Shown: in pieces, positions 7,748 to 15,472 of the stretch
Position numbering within the stretch: position 1 is the stretch's first letter
Layout: every line of letters starts with the position of its first letter
From: Amycolatopsis circi
GTDB lineage: Bacteria; Actinomycetota; Actinomycetes; Mycobacteriales; Pseudonocardiaceae
Assembly: GCF_003385235.1 (NCBI RefSeq)
Contig: NZ_PQIA01000069.1
Coordinates: 1 to 48,487, forward strand
Length of the DNA: 48,487 nt
Direction: 5' to 3'
The notes under the pieces: model-generated
Database searches by the model: none
Told to the model about the DNA's origin: nothing
What the model saw: the letters and a program-made list of their open reading frames with translations, nothing else
Position numbers and translations under genes: made by a program

Positions 7748-9199
7748 ATGGCTGACCCCAAGGGCTTTCTGACCACCACGCGCGAGGAACCGAAGCGGCG
7801 TCCGGTGGACCTGCGGCTGATGGACTGGCGAGAGGTCTACGAGGACTTCGCGTCGACCAAGCTGGAGAAGCAGGCCGGACGCTGCATGGACTGCGGGATC
7901 CCGTTCTGTCACCAGGGCTGTCCGCTCGGGAACCTGATCCCGGAGTGGAACACGCTGGTGTGGCGGGAGGACTGGCAGCAGGCCGCGGACCGGCTGCACG
8001 CCACGAACAACTTCCCGGAGTTCACCGGCACGCTGTGCCCGGCGCCGTGCGAAACCGCGTGCGTGCTCGGCATCAACGACGACCCGGTGTCCATCAAGCG
8101 GGTCGAGATCTCGATCATCGACCGGGCCTTCGAGGAAGGCTGGGTCACGCCGCAGGTTCCGGTCGCGAAGACCGGCAAGAAGGTCGCGGTGGTCGGGTCC
8201 GGTCCGTCCGGGCTGGCCGCGGCGCAGCAGCTGACGCGCGCGGGCCACACCGTCGTGGTCTACGAGCGGGCCGACAAGATCGGCGGGCTGCTGCGGTACG
8301 GCATTCCCGAGTTCAAGATGGAGAAGTTCCGCCTCGACCGCCGTCTCGACCAGATGCGGGCCGAGGGCACGGAATTCCGGACGTCGGTGAATGTCGGCGT
8401 GGACGTCACGGTCGAGCAGCTTCAGTCGGACCACGACGCGGTGGTCCTCGCGGGCGGCGCGACGGCGTGGCGTGATCTGCCGATCGAGGGCCGTTCGGCC
8501 GAGGGCATCTACCAGGCGATGGAGTTCCTGCCGCCGGCCAACCGGGTCGCGGCGGGCGAACTGGCGGAGTCGCCGTATTCGGCCAAGGGCCTCGACGTCG
8601 TGGTCATCGGCGGCGGCGACACCGGCGCGGACTGCGTCGGCACATCGCACCGGCAGGGCGCGAAGTCGGTGACCCAGCTGGAGATCATGCCGAAGCCGCC
8701 GGAGTCGCGTTCGGACGCGCACCCGTGGCCGACGTACCCGATGATCTACCGGGTCACGTCCGCTCATGAGGAGGGCGGCGAGCGGCTGTACTCGGTCAAC
8801 ACCCAGGAGTTCCTGTCCGATGAGGACGGACGGGTGCGCGCGCTGAAACTGGTGGAGGTGCGCAACGAGGGCGGAAAGTTCGTGCCGGTCGAAGGCACCG
8901 AGACCGAGCTGCCCGCGCAACTGGTGCTGCTGGCGATGGGCTTCCTCGGCCCGCAGCGGGAAGGCCTGCTGACCGACCTGGGCGTGGACCTGGACCAGCG
9001 CGGCAACGTCGTGCGGGACAAGAACTTCCAGACCACTGTGGACAATGTGTTCGTGGCGGGCGACATGGGCCGCGGGCAGTCGCTGATCGTGTGGGCGATC
9101 GCGGAAGGCCGCTCGTGCGCGGCCGGCGTGGACGCCTTCCTGACCGGCCGGGGCGTGCTCCCGGCCCCGATCGCGCCGACGGACCGGCCGATCTCCTGA
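7748..9199 (+). CDS. gltD: Glutamate synthase small subunit (GOGAT beta)
   Basis: A 483-residue NADPH-dependent FAD protein that passes electrons to GltB. The N-terminal cysteines for the two 4Fe-4S clusters are visible as C46, C49, C54, C58 (CMDCGIPFCHQGC) and C97, C101, C105 (CPAPCETAC). The FAD motif is GSGPSG at 150-155, and a second dinucleotide motif is VIGGGDTGADC. The C-terminal VFVAGDMGRGQSLIVWAI is the family's FAD-closing motif. ATG 7748 is chosen because GGAGG (7737-7741) precedes it; an upstream in-frame start at 7673 gives an atypical basic extension. It is separated from gltB by 92 bp without an obvious terminator, so co-transcription is likely. Confidence 0.96.
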   Translation: MADPKGFLTTTREEPKRRPVDLRLMDWREVYEDFASTKLEKQAGRCMDCGIPFCHQGCPLGNLIPEWNTLVWREDWQQAADRLHATNNFPEFTGTLCPAPCETACVLGINDDPVSIKRVEISIIDRAFEEGWVTPQVPVAKTGKKVAVVGSGPSGLAAAQQLTRAGHTVVVYERADKIGGLLRYGIPEFKMEKFRLDRRLDQMRAEGTEFRTSVNVGVDVTVEQLQSDHDAVVLAGGATAWRDLPIEGRSAEGIYQAMEFLPPANRVAAGELAESPYSAKGLDVVVIGGGDTGADCVGTSHRQGAKSVTQLEIMPKPPESRSDAHPWPTYPMIYRVTSAHEEGGERLYSVNTQEFLSDEDGRVRALKLVEVRNEGGKFVPVEGTETELPAQLVLLAMGFLGPQREGLLTDLGVDLDQRGNVVRDKNFQTTVDNVFVAGDMGRGQSLIVWAIAEGRSCAAGVDAFLTGRGVLPAPIAPTDRPIS

Positions 9200-9234
9200 T
9201 GGCTCGGAGCAGGGGCGTCAACGTCGCCGCGCCT

Positions 9235-9325
9235 GCTCCGTTCAGTCTCGGGGCCAAGCGCGTCACTGCCGCCGCGCTTCGCTCCGTTCAGTTTCGGGAC
9301 CCGCGCGTCACTGCCGCCGCGCTGG
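9235..9325. repeat. 46-bp tandem repeat downstream of gltD
   Basis: Two adjacent copies begin GCTCCGTTCAGT at 9235 and 9281 and share CGCGTCACTGCCGCCGCGCT. A partial third copy lies upstream at about 9211-9234. The copies differ at a few positions. There is no coding evidence; the tract lies between gltD and the palindrome at 9382. Confidence 0.7.
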
Positions 9326-9381
9326 TCCCGGCTGCCGGGCGGGTGTGACAACGGCGTCGCACCCGCCCTTCTTACGTGAAG

Positions 9382-9436
9382 GTCCGTGAGGGGAACCCTG
9401 AGGGACTCTGATTCCCTCAGGGTTCCCCTCACGGAC
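9382..9436. repeat. Long extragenic palindrome, copy 2, between convergent genes
   Basis: The same 55-bp palindrome as at 355-409, with one asymmetric base near the centre (GATTCC for GAGTCC). It ends directly at the stop codon of the amidohydrolase on the opposite strand (TTA at 9437-9439) and follows gltD. Position between convergent genes fits a bidirectional transcription terminator, although neither strand shows a U-tract. Confidence 0.8.
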
Positions 9437-11092
9437 TTAACACGCGGCGCCGTCGTTGTGGGCGACCTCGCCGCCTACAACAGTCGCGCCGACGCTGAGT
9501 TCGCCGATCCGCGCGGGGTCGACTGCCAGCAGATCGTCGCTCAACACCGTGAAGTCGGCCAACTTCCCTCGGCTCAACGTGCCCTTGACGGTTTCCTCGT
9601 GCACCGCATACGCCGAACCAATCGTGTACGCGCGCAAAGCTTCCAACGGAGTCACCGCCTCCTCCGGAGCGATCGGCAGCCCCGCCGCGGTCCGGCGGTT
9701 GACCATGTCGTGGATGCTCAGCAACGGCGACGCCGCGACGACCGGAGCGTCCGTGCTCCCCGGCAGCACCACCCCAGCGTCGAGGAAGCTCCGCATCCGG
9801 TACGCCAGTCGGCTGCGTTCCGGACCAAGCGCGGCAAGCAGTCCATCACCGATCTCCGACAGGAATCGCCCCTGTGGCACCGGAATCACGCCAAGCTGAG
9901 CGATCCGAGCCACCGCGGCATCGTCGGCGACCGCGCAGTGTTCGATGCGGTGCCGGACGTCCTCGCGCGGATACTTCTGCTGAGCCTCCTCGTAAGCGTC
10001 GAGCACCGCTCCGAGGGCCGCGTCGCCGATCGCGTGCGTGGCGATCTGCCAGTGGCACCGGTGGGCTTCGAGGATGTAGCGGCGCAGTTCGTCCGGTTCG
10101 AACAGCATCAGCCCCTGGTTGCCGGGCGTGTCCTCGTACTCGCAGCACATCGCGGCGGACCGGCCGATCAGCGAACCGTCGGAAAGGATCTTGACCGGGC
10201 CGATGCGCAGCCGGTCGTCGCCGACGCCGGTGCGCACGCCGAGGTCCAGCCCGAACCATTCGCCGCCCGGTTCGAACGGGCCGCAGTCGCGCAGCGCGGT
10301 GATGTAGGGCATCACCGTCATCCGCACGCCCAGCTCGCCGCGTTCCCGGGTGCGCTGGAAGGAATCGAGGTCGGCGCGGCCGTGGCCGATGCCGTCGACG
10401 GTGCCGATGCCGGGTTCGGTGACGCTGGTCAGGCCGTCGGCTAGGGCGGCGTGCGCGCCGGCGGCGATGTTGGCGATGACCTCTTCGGTCGCCTCGGGGC
10501 GCAGCAGGTGGTCCACGAGGACGGTCGCGCGTTCCTGCAACAATCCGGTGGCGCGGCCGTCTTCGTCGCGCACCACCGTGCCGCCGGGAACATCCGGCAC
10601 GCCCAGGCGATCCGGATATCCCGCCAGGGCGAAGGCTTCGGTGCTCGCCACGGCCATGTGCCGTGACGTGTGCGTGAGCCAGACCGGCCGTCCTTCGGCA
10701 GCGCGATGCAAGGCTTCGGCGGTGGGGTGTGCGCCGATTTTGTTCTGGTCGTAGCCCGCGCCGGTGACCCAGGCGTCGGCGGGCAGGTTCGCGGCCCGCG
10801 CCGCCACGGCACGGTAGAGCGCGTCGAGCGTCGGAGCGGCCTCGGCGGAGACGTCCAGTTCTCGGATTCGCTTGCCGCGCATGCTCAAGTGGTGGTGCGC
10901 GTCGTTGAGACCGGGTACGACGGGCGCGCCGCCGAGGTCGACCACCACGTCCGCGGAGAGGCCGCGGACCTCGTCGTCGAATCCGACGATCCGGCCGCCG
11001 ATCACGCCCAGCGCGGTCGCTTGTGGACGGTCTCCGTCCAGCGTGGTGAAGCGTCCATTGTGGAATAAAGCATCGAGACGCACGTAGTTCAT
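9437..11092 (-). CDS. Metal-dependent amidohydrolase (YtcJ/NfdA-like)
   Basis: A 551-residue amidohydrolase-superfamily enzyme. The N-terminal beta-sandwich (LFHNGRFTTLD...) leads into the HxH metal motif in GLNDAHHHLSMRGKR. Further candidate ligands are HAIGDAA and HRIEHC, and STDAPVVAASPL supplies the late aspartate. The arrangement and length match the YtcJ-like subgroup (amidohydrolase 3), which hydrolyses N-substituted amides or formamides; the substrate is not predictable. Its start overlaps the stop of the MFS transporter by 4 bp, so transporter and hydrolase are translationally coupled. This suggests the transporter imports the hydrolase's substrate or a related compound. Confidence 0.88.
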   Translation of the reverse strand: MNYVRLDALFHNGRFTTLDGDRPQATALGVIGGRIVGFDDEVRGLSADVVVDLGGAPVVPGLNDAHHHLSMRGKRIRELDVSAEAAPTLDALYRAVAARAANLPADAWVTGAGYDQNKIGAHPTAEALHRAAEGRPVWLTHTSRHMAVASTEAFALAGYPDRLGVPDVPGGTVVRDEDGRATGLLQERATVLVDHLLRPEATEEVIANIAAGAHAALADGLTSVTEPGIGTVDGIGHGRADLDSFQRTRERGELGVRMTVMPYITALRDCGPFEPGGEWFGLDLGVRTGVGDDRLRIGPVKILSDGSLIGRSAAMCCEYEDTPGNQGLMLFEPDELRRYILEAHRCHWQIATHAIGDAALGAVLDAYEEAQQKYPREDVRHRIEHCAVADDAAVARIAQLGVIPVPQGRFLSEIGDGLLAALGPERSRLAYRMRSFLDAGVVLPGSTDAPVVAASPLLSIHDMVNRRTAAGLPIAPEEAVTPLEALRAYTIGSAYAVHEETVKGTLSRGKLADFTVLSDDLLAVDPARIGELSVGATVVGGEVAHNDGAAC

Positions 11093-12399
11093 CCTTGTCG
11101 GGTCAGGGTTTTCTCGGAATCAGCGACGGCCGCGGTTCGACGGGCCAGCGCCAGTACGCAGGTGAGGGTCAGCGCGAGCAGCACGACGTGGTAGATGACG
11201 ACCGGCCAGATCGCGCCGTGCGTCGAGTTGAGCAGGGCCTGCGCGATGAACGGTGTGGTGCCACCGAAGATCGTGCTGCACAGCTGGTAGGACAGCGAGA
11301 TTCCGGTGTAGCGCAGGTGGATCGGGAACCCGCGGGTGAGGAATCCGGCGAGCACCGCGTAGTAGCCGGAGCCGCAGACGGTCGCGACCGCGATGCCGAC
11401 GAACGCCAGCCCCGGATTGCCGGACGCGATCAGCAGGTACATCGGCACGGTCACCACGATGTTGCCGGCCAGCGAGAAGGCCATGAACCGGGTTTCGCCG
11501 ACGCGTTCGGCCAGCCGCGCCGCGACCGGCTGCCAGCAGAACTGCACCACGGACGCGCCGAGCAGCACGTACAGCATCGTCTGGCGGCCGATGCCGAGTT
11601 CGTTCGTGGACCACGCGAGGACGAAAGTGTTGCTGAAGTATGCGGCGGCGATGCCCATGATGCTCGCGCCGATGCCGAGCAGCACGGTCCGCCAAGCAGT
11701 CCGCAGGACTTCGAGCAGCGGCACCTTCGCGACGGCCGCGGTTGCCTTGGCGCGCAAGAATTCCGCCGGTTCCTCGACCTTCAGCCGGATCACCAAGCCC
11801 AGCGCGACCAGCACGCCGGACAGCAGGAACGGCACCCGCCAGCCCCAGGTCAGGAACTGCTCGTCCGGCAACGCGCCCACGGCCAGAAAGACCACTGTGG
11901 ACAGAATCGCCCCGGCGGGCGAACCCTGCTGAGCGAACATGGCGAAGTACGAACCCCGCCCGGCAGGCGCGTTCTCCGCGGCGAGCACGACCGCGCCGCC
12001 CCACTCCCCGCCGACCGCGACGCCTTGCACCGCACGGAGCGCGACGAGCAGCAACGGCGCGGCGATGCCGATCTTGGCGTAGGTGGGCAGCAATCCGACC
12101 GCGAAGGTCGCGAAGCCCATCAGCAGCAACGTGACGACCAGCGTGTTCTTGCGCCCGACCCGGTCGCCGAGATGCCCGAACACGATCCCGCCCAGCGGCC
12201 GGGCAAGGAAGCCGACCCAGAACGTCCCGAACGCGGCGAGCACACCGGTCGCCGGATTCAGCTCCGGGAAGAACAGCTTGCCGAAGACCAGTGCGGATGC
12301 CGTTCCGTAGAGGTAAAAGTCGTACCACTCGATGGCCGTCCCGGCGAAGGAGGCGAGCGCGGCCCGGCGCCCGGCGGTCGGTGCGGCGGCGTGATTCAT
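11089..12399 (-). CDS. MFS transporter, metabolite:H+ symporter (MHS) type
   Basis: A 436-residue protein with about 12 hydrophobic segments. It carries the MHS/ShiA-type signature: GTAIEWYDFYLYG near the start, FGHLGDRVGRKNTLV after TM2, and RAVQGVAVGGEWGGAVVLAAENAP in TM4-5. Members import organic acids, shikimate, osmolytes or related anions by proton symport. It is the first gene of an operon with the amidohydrolase and is divergent from a LysR regulator, the standard arrangement of a substrate-inducible uptake and catabolism module. Substrate unknown. Confidence 0.9.
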   Translation of the reverse strand: MNHAAAPTAGRRAALASFAGTAIEWYDFYLYGTASALVFGKLFFPELNPATGVLAAFGTFWVGFLARPLGGIVFGHLGDRVGRKNTLVVTLLLMGFATFAVGLLPTYAKIGIAAPLLLVALRAVQGVAVGGEWGGAVVLAAENAPAGRGSYFAMFAQQGSPAGAILSTVVFLAVGALPDEQFLTWGWRVPFLLSGVLVALGLVIRLKVEEPAEFLRAKATAAVAKVPLLEVLRTAWRTVLLGIGASIMGIAAAYFSNTFVLAWSTNELGIGRQTMLYVLLGASVVQFCWQPVAARLAERVGETRFMAFSLAGNIVVTVPMYLLIASGNPGLAFVGIAVATVCGSGYYAVLAGFLTRGFPIHLRYTGISLSYQLCSTIFGGTTPFIAQALLNSTHGAIWPVVIYHVVLLALTLTCVLALARRTAAVADSEKTLTRQG

Positions 12400-12498
12400 G
12401 GGCTACTCCCTGGCGGCGGTGTTCCCCAGAGTCTTCGTCCCGGGACCTATGCTGTCCAATACCTGTCCGGACCCATTCCGATACCTCGGAGGCATAGG
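12400..12498. promoter_or_regulatory. Divergent promoter region of MFS operon and LysR gene
   Basis: This 99-bp region separates the two divergent starts. It contains a repeated ATACC (in AATACCTGTCC and GATACCTCGG) and the palindrome GTCCGGAC near 12465. It is the expected location of the LysR-type operator, but I cannot single out one T-N11-A site. GGAGG at 12488-12492 is the LysR gene's ribosome binding site. Confidence 0.4.
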
Positions 12499-13374
12499 GT
12501 GGAACTGCGCGTAGTGCGTTATTTCCTGGCCGTCGTGCGAGAAGGCTCGGTCACCGCCGCGGCCGGCACGGTCCGGGTCGCGCAGCCGTCGCTGTCGCGG
12601 CAGCTGCGGGCGCTGGAAGCCGAACTCGGCGTGGCGCTGTTCTCGCGATCGCCGGGTTCGCTGACGCTCAGCGCGGCGGGCACCCGGTTCGTGCCGATCG
12701 CCCAAGACCTGGTGCGTCGCGCCGAAGAAGCGGGCGCGGTGATGGCCGCGATCGGTCGCACTGAGGACACTCCGCTCACGCTCGTCGCCCCGCCGAGCAC
12801 AGTGGACAGTCTGCTGGCGCCGTTCATGGCCACCGGCAAGGCCGGACCGGTGCTGCGCGACGCTTTTCCGGTCGAGCCCGACCAGGTTTTCGACCGGCTC
12901 CTGCACAGCAGCGCCGACCTCGGCATCTCGACGTCCCCGCCGCCCGCGCAGCTGGAAACCGCCGCGCTGGGCCGGGTTCTGGTTTCGGCGCAGGTTCGGC
13001 CGGACCACCGCTGGTACGACGCGGAGTCGATCCCGCTGGCCGAGCTGGCCACCGAACCGCTGCTGGTGATGAACCGCAGCAACGCGGCGCGCTTGGTCGT
13101 GGACGAGGCGTTCCACCGCGCCGGGCTCGTGCCGTCGGAGCTGAACGAAACCGGCTCCCCCAGCGTCGCCCAAGCCCGCGCCGCCGGCCGCGGCGAAGTA
13201 TGCCTGGTGACCGACCTGGTCCGGTTCGGTCTGCGCTCCGTCCCGATCGAAACCGCCGACGGGCCGCTGACCGTGCCGCTGTACGCGGGCTGGCGGCCGG
13301 ACCACTACGCCCGGCCGTCGATTCTGGCGTTGATCGAGGGGTTGCGGGAGTTTCGTGGCGCGTTGGGCGAATAG
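12499..13374 (+). CDS. LysR-family transcriptional regulator
   Basis: A 291-residue protein. The N-terminal winged helix reads MELRVVRYFLAVVREGSVT, AAGTVRVAQPSLSRQLRALE and LFSRSPGSLTLSAAG, a textbook LysR DNA-binding domain. The rest is a periplasmic-binding-like effector domain of slightly short length. GTG 12499 is fixed by GGAGG at 12488-12492 and by the conserved domain start; the open frame upstream is antisense to the transporter. It presumably controls the adjacent divergent transporter-amidohydrolase operon and its own gene, with the amidohydrolase substrate or product as a plausible inducer (inference). Confidence 0.92.
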   Translation: MELRVVRYFLAVVREGSVTAAAGTVRVAQPSLSRQLRALEAELGVALFSRSPGSLTLSAAGTRFVPIAQDLVRRAEEAGAVMAAIGRTEDTPLTLVAPPSTVDSLLAPFMATGKAGPVLRDAFPVEPDQVFDRLLHSSADLGISTSPPPAQLETAALGRVLVSAQVRPDHRWYDAESIPLAELATEPLLVMNRSNAARLVVDEAFHRAGLVPSELNETGSPSVAQARAAGRGEVCLVTDLVRFGLRSVPIETADGPLTVPLYAGWRPDHYARPSILALIEGLREFRGALGE

Positions 13375-13422
13375 GCGCTACCGCGGGAGGTCGCGCTCCT
13401 CGACGAAGGCGAGGCCGTGGTG

Positions 13423-13623
13423 ATGTCGCTGGCCGATTCCTTTCGCGACGCACTGGCCACCGCCGACGACGCCGCTCGCCAAGACGCTGCCGCCGCCTTT
13501 GCCGGGCAGAACGAGGAAGACGTCGAGGCTGAGCACATCGTCACGTTCCTGAAGGAACTCGCCACCCTGGCCGCAGGCGCCGCCGCTCAAGGCCACCACC
13601 TCTACTGCACGATCTCGCTGTAA
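13423..13623 (+). CDS. Small acidic hypothetical protein
   Basis: A 66-residue protein; ATG 13423 is preceded by two in-frame GTG codons (13417, 13420), and GAAGG/GAGG at 13405-13414 suits the ATG. It is Ala/Glu-rich and predicted mostly helical, with DSFRDALATADDAARQDAA followed by VEAEHIVTFLKELATLAAG. No signal peptide or membrane segment. It resembles nothing I can name. Codon third positions are GC-rich, consistent with a real gene, but support is otherwise only length and ribosome binding site. Confidence 0.45.
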   Translation: MSLADSFRDALATADDAARQDAAAAFAGQNEEDVEAEHIVTFLKELATLAAGAAAQGHHLYCTISL

Positions 13624-13678
13624 CCAACTCACTCGTTCCGGTCACCCGGTGCCTCGATCCGTGCTAAACAGTGCGGCG

Positions 13679-14917
13679 ATGGGAAAACTGACCCGCCGGG
13701 CCCGGGCCACGGCCGACTATCTCTTCTTCGTCGGTGCCGGGGAATGGCCGGTCGCCGTGTCCGCGCTGGGGGTCGTGCTCGGAGCGGTCACGATTTTGCC
13801 GAGCGCGTTCGGCGTCGCGGTCTCGATCGTCGCGCTCCTGCTCGGCCTGCTGACGCTCGTCCGAGACATCCGCCTGCTGCGGAAACGGTGGGCCGGTTAC
13901 GAATTCACCGCGATCGCCGCGCCGTTCCCGATCGCGGACACGCCGCCGCCGCGCGCCTATCCGGACGCGCAGTACCTGGCGATTCCCGCCCGTGGCACGG
14001 CATTGGTCAGCGACGCCATCGACGCAGCACTCGCCGAGAGCACCTTCAGCATCACCGTCGCCGAGGATCCGTACCGGCTGCCCGCGAAGCTGAAGGCGAC
14101 CGCACCGCACGTGCTGCCGTTGCGGGCGCGCGGCCGGTTGCTGTTCAACGGCCCGATCGTCGGCATGCGCGGCGAACCGCTGCCGGTCACCGGAGCGCGT
14201 CCGGCACCGATCGTCCTGCATCGCGCCCGGTTCTTCGATGCGGTCTGCACCAACGAACTGGCGTCCCTGCGCATCACGAACTCCGCCGACGGCCGAGAAT
14301 ACGACCTGCGCCACGAGGAGCTGACCGACTCGTCCGGTGCCCTCCGCACCCTCGCCGCGAGCACGCTCGCCGACCTCGTCGGAGTGTCCACAATCGCGTT
14401 CACTTCGGACGGTCTGCTCGTAGTCGTCCGCCAATCGGCCCGGAATTCGGCCAGCGGTTTGCTGCTCGCCCCGTCGGGAAGCGGCAGTCTCGAACCGCGA
14501 GATCTCCTTACCGCACAAGGAGGAACCCGCCGGACCCTGCACACCGCGGTGTGCGCGGGAATGGAACGCGAACTCTGCGAGGAGGCGGCCGTCCGGCCCG
14601 GCGAAGTCTCCTCGACGCGGCTGACCGGCTTCGCCCGCTGGCTCGAACGCGGTGCGAAACCGGAGTTCTTCGGCGTCACACAGCTGTCCGTCGACAGCAC
14701 CGAACTCACGAGCCGCCGAGCGAAGGGCGCGGAACGGCTCTACAGCGCCGGAGTCACCGTCCTGGAAATCGATCTAGCTGCGCTAGGCCGAGAACTGACC
14801 GACGGCATACCGCTGAGCGAAGCGAACGCACTGCCGCCCCGGCTGCGCGACGACAGTTCGCTCCCGCTGCTGTTGTGCCTGCGCAGCGCCGCGCTGCGGG
14901 TCAGTGCTCGTTCTTGA
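13679..14917 (+). CDS. Membrane-anchored protein with Nudix-like signature
   Basis: A 412-residue protein. The first ~70 residues contain two hydrophobic helices (about 20-40 and 42-62, ending LLLGLLTLVRDIRLLRKRW). A long soluble part follows. Around residues 290-310 it carries AVCAGMERELCEEAAV, which matches the REuxEE core of the Nudix box; the upstream Gly-x5-Glu part is poorly conserved, so catalytic competence is uncertain. A nucleotide- or diphosphate-related soluble domain on a membrane anchor is an inference. ATG 13679 is chosen over GTG 13649 because no ribosome binding site precedes the latter. Its 3' end overlaps the opposite-strand gene at 14901 by 17 bp. Confidence 0.6.
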   Translation: MGKLTRRARATADYLFFVGAGEWPVAVSALGVVLGAVTILPSAFGVAVSIVALLLGLLTLVRDIRLLRKRWAGYEFTAIAAPFPIADTPPPRAYPDAQYLAIPARGTALVSDAIDAALAESTFSITVAEDPYRLPAKLKATAPHVLPLRARGRLLFNGPIVGMRGEPLPVTGARPAPIVLHRARFFDAVCTNELASLRITNSADGREYDLRHEELTDSSGALRTLAASTLADLVGVSTIAFTSDGLLVVVRQSARNSASGLLLAPSGSGSLEPRDLLTAQGGTRRTLHTAVCAGMERELCEEAAVRPGEVSSTRLTGFARWLERGAKPEFFGVTQLSVDSTELTSRRAKGAERLYSAGVTVLEIDLAALGRELTDGIPLSEANALPPRLRDDSSLPLLLCLRSAALRVSARS

Positions 14918-15365
14918 TGACGAAGTAGGACCCGCGGATCGTCCCGGCGAGCTTCGACTTCTGCCGCGCGAACTTGAACTTGTCGGCGAGTTCCGCGGGC
15001 ACGTCCATCCCGTCGGAAAGCTTGAACCCGACCGCGCGCTTGCCGCCCTCTTCGAGGGTGTACATGACGTTGATCGACAGGCCGCTTTCGTAGAAGACGT
15101 AAGACATCCGGATGCCGTCGACCTCGAATTCGGTCGCCTCCAGCGGCCGCGAGGAAATGACGATATCGCGTTCGTCCTTGAGAATCCCGTGCACCCAGTC
15201 GATGATCTCCGGGACGTCGGCCGCGGGCTCGACGGTGAAGACGTGGTCGTACTTGTTCTTGAAGTAACGAGCCTCGTTGGCCCGCAGCCCGGCGAGCGCG
15301 TCCGCGACCGGAGAAGACTCCAGGCCGACAGTCGACACGGTGGTGAAATCGACGGCGTAGGACAT
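14901..15365 (-). CDS. Conserved-looking 154-residue protein of unknown function
   Basis: The 154 residues start MSYAVDFTTVSTVG. Charged, soluble, mixed alpha/beta composition with no signal peptide or membrane segment. Blocks such as EARYFKNKYDHVFTVEPA, DWVHGILKDERDIVISSRP and GIRMSYVFYESGLSINVMY suggest a compact folded domain. The C-terminus is lysine-rich (KFKFARQKSKLAG). I do not recognise the family. An open frame extends upstream of the ATG but reads through the promoter region of the divergent kinase, so the internal ATG at 15365 is preferred. Confidence 0.6.
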   Translation of the reverse strand: MSYAVDFTTVSTVGLESSPVADALAGLRANEARYFKNKYDHVFTVEPAADVPEIIDWVHGILKDERDIVISSRPLEATEFEVDGIRMSYVFYESGLSINVMYTLEEGGKRAVGFKLSDGMDVPAELADKFKFARQKSKLAGTIRGSYFVIKNEH

Positions 15366-15472
15366 GATCCGCACTCCCGGGCTGGGTCCGTTGGCTGGGT
15401 CCGATGGCACTGTCCGGAGACTACCTCGGGCCCGGAACGGTGCGCGACCGCGCGACCCCCTCCGGAGGGTCC

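Noticed and set aside
9383..9432. Small proteins containing RGTLRDSESLRVPLTD
   Set aside because: These peptides are translations of the palindromic repeat and recur with it; they are not genes.
11095..12498. N-terminal extension of the LysR gene through the transporter
   Set aside because: The frame is open only because it is antisense to the MFS gene; the domain start and ribosome binding site fix the start at 12499.
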